The notes below the pieces were generated by a model. It saw only the letters and a list, made by a program, of their open reading frames with translations. It did not search any database and was not told the DNA's origin. From Leptospira chreensis (GTDB taxonomy: Bacteria; Spirochaetota; Leptospiria; Leptospirales; Leptospiraceae), in the NCBI RefSeq assembly GCF_016919165.1, contig NZ_JAFFPS010000039.1:1-64000 (forward strand): 64,000 bases of DNA, read 5' to 3'. The translations under genes and the position numbers were made by a program. This document shows positions 60,578 through 64,000 of the stretch, piece after piece. Positions within the stretch are counted from its first letter, which is position 1. Each line of letters begins with the position of its first letter.

Positions 60578-60723
60578 CCAAAAGTTCACCAAAGACAGCA
60601 GTGTTCAGAAATTGAACGAAATGGCAGGAATTCTATCTATAAAAAGTGAGTGGTAACTCATTTCTTGATTGACCGAATCATTTCCGTACGTATCGTCCAT
60701 GGGTTGTGTCCACTCGCATAACT

Positions 60724-62247
60724 ATGAATCGAAACCGAAACCTTGTTTTTTTGCCCTTATTTGTTTGGTTTTTCTTTGTTTATCCGGCTTCTCTCTCGGC
60801 CCAGGAATACATTCCCAGTGCGGGTTGTGAAAAAGACCCGCCACCGAAAAATCTTCCCTTCCCTATGGATCCGACCAAACAACTTTGTAAGAAGGACATA
60901 GAGGATAAAAAAGAAAGTTGGTATCCCACAGGCCTTCCTCTCATCAACTCCGATCCCAATGAAGGGATTGGGTATGGGGCCCGCGCTTATATCTATGAAA
61001 ATGGAAAGAAGTCCGATCCACTTTTTTATTACACTCCCTATCGTATGCGTGTGTTTGCTCAGTACTTCAATACCAATAAAAATGCCCAATACCACCAAGT
61101 GAGTTTGGACATGCCATTCATCGCAGATACCCAGTGGCGTCTGCGGGCTGACCTTTTCCTAACCATCACACCCACCACATTGTACTTTGGAATTGGTGAA
61201 GAAACAATGAAACCATTATCCTATCTGGAAAGGAACCAACCAGATGGAAGGCATATTCAAAACGCCAGTTATATGGATCAAGAAAACAACCTTACATTCT
61301 TCCGACCAGGGACAAGTTCTGACCCAATCAGTTTCGGCGGAAAATCTTATTCTGGATTTCCACAAACTCCTGGTTATGTGGTCACAGATAAAATGTACAA
61401 CCGTTATACAATTGAAACACCGATGGCCACAGCGAGTACTGAACGTTCTTTTGTGGGTGGGACAGTAAGACTTGTAGCCGGTTTTAAGTTTTCTAATAAT
61501 ATTGTTCGAACCTATGATGGTCGTCTGGCACGAGGTGTGGATCCACTTCTTGGGGGGGAACATACCGCAGATGTTCCCAACGGAAAAACCAGACTCACAG
61601 AAGACTATGAAGGCAAAAAAATCATAGGATATAATGGTGGTTATGTGAATGCCCTTCGTGTTGGTCTTGTATACGACACAAGAGATTTTGAACCCGATCC
61701 CAACTCTGGAATTTTTGCAGAAGCCACTTATGAAAAACATACAAAGGCCATTGGGTCTGAATATGATTATCAAAAATACTTTGCACAAACAAAACTCTTT
61801 TGGAGTCCTTTTCCTAAGATATTTGATAAACTAGTCATCGCCAATCGTTTTGGTTTGGGTGTGACGGAGGGCGAATCTCCTTTTTATGAATATAGAAATA
61901 TGTGGGGAACGGAAGGACTGGTGGGAGGTCTTGGGGGACTTCGTACACTTCGTGGTTTCAAACAAGATCGATTTGTGGGACGCGCCATGGGTTGGGGGAA
62001 CACAGAAGTTCGTTGGAAGTTTGCAGAAGCGAGGATCGGTTCTGAATTCTTCGCTTTTAATTTAGTTCCCTTTTTGGATTACGGTCGTGTATGGGACGAC
62101 GAACATAAATTAGGTTGGAAAGGTTACGCCTATTCTCGAGGTATCGGTTTACGAATTGCTTGGAACCAAGCTACCATCATCATGATCGATTACGCAAAAT
62201 CGAGAGAAGACGAACAGGTTTTTGTCAACTTTAGCCATGTTTTTTAG
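60724..62247 (+). CDS. Omp85/BamA-superfamily outer-membrane protein
   Basis: 507 residues from ATG 60724; an in-frame GTG at 60706 is an alternative. Signal peptide, a short Pro- and Cys-rich N-terminal part (no obvious POTRA domains), then a 16-strand-like barrel. The end carries the Omp85 signatures: [18 protein letters not shown] (LRG-F) and [11 protein letters not shown] (GN-E-R), with the terminal strand FVNFSHVF. It belongs with surface-antigen-D15-type single-barrel proteins (phospholipid or protein transport at the outer membrane). No partner gene is adjacent. Confidence 0.82.
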   Translation: MNRNRNLVFLPLFVWFFFVYPASLSAQEYIPSAGCEKDPPPKNLPFPMDPTKQLCKKDIEDKKESWYPTGLPLINSDPNEGIGYGARAYIYENGKKSDPLFYYTPYRMRVFAQYFNTNKNAQYHQVSLDMPFIADTQWRLRADLFLTITPTTLYFGIGEETMKPLSYLERNQPDGRHIQNASYMDQENNLTFFRPGTSSDPISFGGKSYSGFPQTPGYVVTDKMYNRYTIETPMATASTERSFVGGTVRLVAGFKFSNNIVRTYDGRLARGVDPLLGGEHTADVPNGKTRLTEDYEGKKIIGYNGGYVNALRVGLVYDTRDFEPDPNSGIFAEATYEKHTKAIGSEYDYQKYFAQTKLFWSPFPKIFDKLVIANRFGLGVTEGESPFYEYRNMWGTEGLVGGLGGLRTLRGFKQDRFVGRAMGWGNTEVRWKFAEARIGSEFFAFNLVPFLDYGRVWDDEHKLGWKGYAYSRGIGLRIAWNQATIIMIDYAKSREDEQVFVNFSHVF

Positions 62248-62261
62248 TTAGAAAAACGAAA

Positions 62262-62298
62262 GGGACACCTATGTTTGTATCCAAACCTTTGGTGTCCC
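62262..62298. terminator. Stem-loop between convergent genes (Omp85 and OsmC)
   Basis: GGGACACC (62262-62269) pairs with GGTGTCCC (62291-62298) across a 21-base loop. On the minus strand it is followed by TTTCGTTTTTC, a T-rich tract, so it most likely ends the osmC-type transcript. It lies 15 bases after the Omp85 stop. Confidence 0.7.
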
Positions 62299-62310
62299 AA
62301 ATACAATCCA

Positions 62311-62748
62311 TTAACCTGCAACAACCACTTGGTTGAGTACAGCAACTCCCGAAAGACTATCCTTCACCGGACATACTTTGTGAATATGTGCAAGAAGGGC
62401 ATCAATGTTTGCTTTTGGTGAATCACTTTCAATGTTCACTCGGTAACGAATTTCTGAAAATCCTGGCCTAACATCCGATAAACCTTGAAATCCATCTAAA
62501 TCCAAATCACCTTCCGCAAACACTTGGAAATCTTTTAATTCCACTTGGTGTGCTTTTGCAAAAACAGAAACAAGCACTCCCACACAAGAGGCAAGTCCAC
62601 CTAGTAAATGTTCAACGGGATTGGCTCCCAAATCGGTTCCACCTAAAAATTCCGGTTCATCAATCACCCATTTGTGTTGCCTTGATTCCAGGTTTAGTTT
62701 CAGGCCACCCGCCCAGGACGCTTTTGCTTCAAATAATGTATTCGCCAT
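62311..62748 (-). CDS. OsmC-family hydroperoxide reductase
   Basis: 145 residues. Both catalytic cysteines are present: C55 (GLASCVG) and C126 (KVCPVKDSLSG), the latter followed by the family pattern. N-terminal beta-sheet and central helix are typical of OsmC/Ohr, which reduce organic hydroperoxides in the cytosol. The ATG at 62748 follows a 324-base intergenic stretch with a GGACAA-t-TTGTCC palindrome about 75 bases upstream, possibly an OhrR- or HxlR-like site, though I cannot name the regulator. Confidence 0.9.
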   Translation of the reverse strand: MANTLFEAKASWAGGLKLNLESRQHKWVIDEPEFLGGTDLGANPVEHLLGGLASCVGVLVSVFAKAHQVELKDFQVFAEGDLDLDGFQGLSDVRPGFSEIRYRVNIESDSPKANIDALLAHIHKVCPVKDSLSGVAVLNQVVVAG

Positions 62749-63072
62749 TTGATTCCTCCAAATTGCTTTTTACTGAACTTGGTGAAATCCAAAGAGTCGG
62801 CAAATCCTATATTCGCTATAGCGGACAATTTGTCCAATATTGCATAGTATATGGTTCGAACTTCTTGTACATTGGACAGGGCCGAATTCTCAGGCTGCCT
62901 CGAATTCTATGGAAGCACGGGATGGGATTCTCAAAACGACCGGGCTACTCCAGGGTCCGCGTGCGCTCCCGTCCCCCACCATCTAACGATGGCAGGTGAC
63001 CAAGCCTTCCGTATCCCTGGCAGAGGATGGATTCTGAATCGGAATGGCTCTTTTGATAGGTTTTGTGAAAGT
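62749..63072. other. Intergenic region with palindrome and GC-rich structured element
   Basis: 324 bases, no gene. A 13-bp palindrome GGACAA-t-TTGTCC at 62823-62835 lies in the OsmC promoter area, with an adjacent CGCTATAGCG palindrome (62813-62822). From about 62880 to 63030 GC content rises sharply: CCAGGG (62950-62955) and CCCTGG (63015-63020) close a domain that contains a CCATC-taac-GATGG hairpin (62979-62992). It is not the same sequence as repeat copies A-D. Confidence 0.6.
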
Positions 63073-63429
63073 TTAAGCTTTTTCTCCGGCTCTTTCGAAT
63101 AGAACTTTCAGGTCTCCCTGAATAGGTAATACCTGCATGATTCCAATATTAGCTCCTCCTGTGTTTCCCATCGGAGCCCGACCGAGAAGGGATCCGATCC
63201 CGGCAGCAGAAAGCCGTACCAATTGTCCGAGAATTTCGCGTTTGTCTTTTTTACGAATTCCTACTTTTAACATCCACCAGTGATTGTATGTATGAGGGAA
63301 AACAAACCTTTGTCCCAGAACATGGGCGCGTTCTAAATGAGAAAAAGATTCTGTATACTTCGATTCTTTGTATAAGTTTTTTGCTTTGGCCATCTCAACG
63401 GCAAATGCTTGTTTTAGAATGGGATGCAT
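63073..63429 (-). CDS. DUF3703-family protein
   Basis: 118 residues with the hallmarks of DUF3703: an N-terminal helix, HLERAHVLGQRFVFPHTYNHWWMLK, KREILGQLVRLSAAGIGS and GNTGGANIGIMQVLPI. A small soluble, mostly helical protein with conserved Trp and His residues. It is encoded 13 bases after the AraC-type regulator, in the same direction; in other genomes DUF3703 genes often sit near AraC- or hydrolase-type genes. Function unknown. Confidence 0.88.
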   Translation of the reverse strand: MHPILKQAFAVEMAKAKNLYKESKYTESFSHLERAHVLGQRFVFPHTYNHWWMLKVGIRKKDKREILGQLVRLSAAGIGSLLGRAPMGNTGGANIGIMQVLPIQGDLKVLFERAGEKA

Positions 63430-63442
63430 ATTGTCAGTTTCC

Positions 63443-64000
63443 TTATTTTGTAGAATGTAAATATTCTTCTGGGCTTAGGCCAATTGTATTTTTAAAATCT
63501 TTGATGAAATGAGCCTGATCATAATAACCCAGATCCAGAGCCAACTCTGCAAACTGAATGGATTTTTCTTTTTCCATTCGTTCTGCCACTTCTTGGATCC
63601 GAAATCGTTGGATGACCCATTTGGGACTCACTCCTACATATTCTTGAAAGAGTCTTTGTAGGTTACGAAGTTGGATCGAATATAGTTTTGTAATTTGTTC
63701 TACTGATTGGATGGTTCTATCTTCTTTGATTCTATCGATGATGGTGTTGATCAAGGTAATTTTGGGATCGGGTTCCGGTAGGATTTTTTCCAACCAAGTT
63801 TCAATGATTTTGATTCGATCCCCTTCGTCTTCTTTTTGAAAGATTTCCGTTTCCAGAAGTAAGTTATCTTCGTTTGTAAGTTCAGAAATGGGAAAGGTTT
63901 TGTCAGTGAGACTCGAGATAGATTTTTGAAAGAAGGGATAAAATCCTCCGGGGCGAAACTTGATTCCAAATACAGAACCTTTATCTTTCAAAAGAGTGGA
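63443..64000 (-). CDS. AraC-family transcriptional regulator, N-terminus beyond window
   Basis: The reading frame is open to the right edge (bases 63992-64000 continue it, so the TTG at 63991 is not the real start), giving at least 185 residues. The C-terminal half holds two helix-turn-helix units: SIQLRNLQRLFQEYVGVSPK (first HTH) and FAELALDLGYYDQAHFIKDF followed by FKNTIGLSPEEY (second HTH), the AraC/XylS signature GY-x-x-x-x-HF-x-x-x-F. The N-terminal part (GIKFRPGGFYPF) is the cupin-like region of AraC-type DUF6597 regulators. Likely regulates the downstream DUF3703 gene. Confidence 0.85.
   Translation of the reverse strand, partial: STLLKDKGSVFGIKFRPGGFYPFFQKSISSLTDKTFPISELTNEDNLLLETEIFQKEDEGDRIKIIETWLEKILPEPDPKITLINTIIDRIKEDRTIQSVEQITKLYSIQLRNLQRLFQEYVGVSPKWVIQRFRIQEVAERMEKEKSIQFAELALDLGYYDQAHFIKDFKNTIGLSPEEYLHSTK

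Noticed and set aside
62550..62999. 149-residue + strand frame across osmC and the GC-rich element
   Set aside because: Runs antisense through the OsmC catalytic region and through a structured non-coding element; no start signal.
1..64000. tRNA, rRNA and CRISPR arrays
   Set aside because: Looked for cloverleaf-like TTCGA arms, conserved rRNA segments and regularly spaced direct repeats in the intergenic regions; none convincing. The GC-rich element at 62.9-63.0 kb is not a tRNA.

Overview
The window is AT-rich, Gram-negative chromosomal DNA that looks like a saprophytic-clade Leptospira or close relative. Pointers to this are lpxA and many outer-membrane beta-barrels, numerous lipoproteins with relaxed spirochaete-style lipoboxes (Asn or Cys-flanking residues at -1), frequent TTG/GTG starts, Leptospira-like codon use, and two chemoreceptors. 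This is an inference from content; there is no rRNA or tRNA gene in the window to confirm it.

Layout. 1-9.6 kb is housekeeping: a partial gene, a metallophosphoesterase, a zinc-ribbon protein, recG, a VanY-type carboxypeptidase lipoprotein, galE-lpxA, an Hpt protein, a GT-B-like glycosyltransferase candidate and a thiolase. 9.6-19.8 kb is one + strand operon: an unusual NadM-like/methyltransferase fusion, then a complete type-I-like export machine made of two ABC exporters that each carry two cyclic-nucleotide-binding domains and a degenerate C39 peptidase-like domain, an HlyD-type adaptor between them, and a TolC-type outer-membrane protein. 19.8-28.4 kb is a minus-strand run of lipoproteins, a DUF2079 membrane protein, an FAD oxidoreductase, chrA, a PaiB-like protein, GNAT acetyltransferases, DinB and a PhyH-type dioxygenase.

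28.5-43.1 kb is the main accessory region: a nitrous-oxide-reduction and copper-handling island on the minus strand. Order in transcription: FAS1 lipoprotein, cytochrome c, nosZ (clade II-like, predicted Sec lipoprotein), a membrane protein, nosL, nosD, nosF, nosY, then a Cys/His-rich small protein, a secreted lipoprotein and a PCu(A)C copper-chaperone/beta-barrel fusion. Three overlapping-spaced FNR/DNR-type boxes precede the FAS1-nos operon, and further single boxes precede the Cys/His-rich gene and a small lipoprotein gene. A hemerythrin, a cytochrome c'-like protein, two tandem paralogous small membrane proteins, a FadL-type porin and a CopD-like protein flank it. The likely logic is that low oxygen or NO activates N2O respiration and its copper supply.

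43.2-64 kb: U32 peptidase, DUF4349 lipoprotein, two chemoreceptors, a WG-repeat lipoprotein, ggt followed by creB-creC-creD (creC interrupted by a frameshift in a nine-T tract), an operon of three TRL-like lipoproteins plus an outer-membrane protein, an Omp85-type barrel, OsmC, DUF3703 and a truncated AraC-type regulator at the window edge. Four copies of a palindromic dispersed intergenic repeat (about 26.9, 28.5, 44.6 and 50.8 kb) and one different GC-rich structured element (about 63.0 kb) lie between genes.
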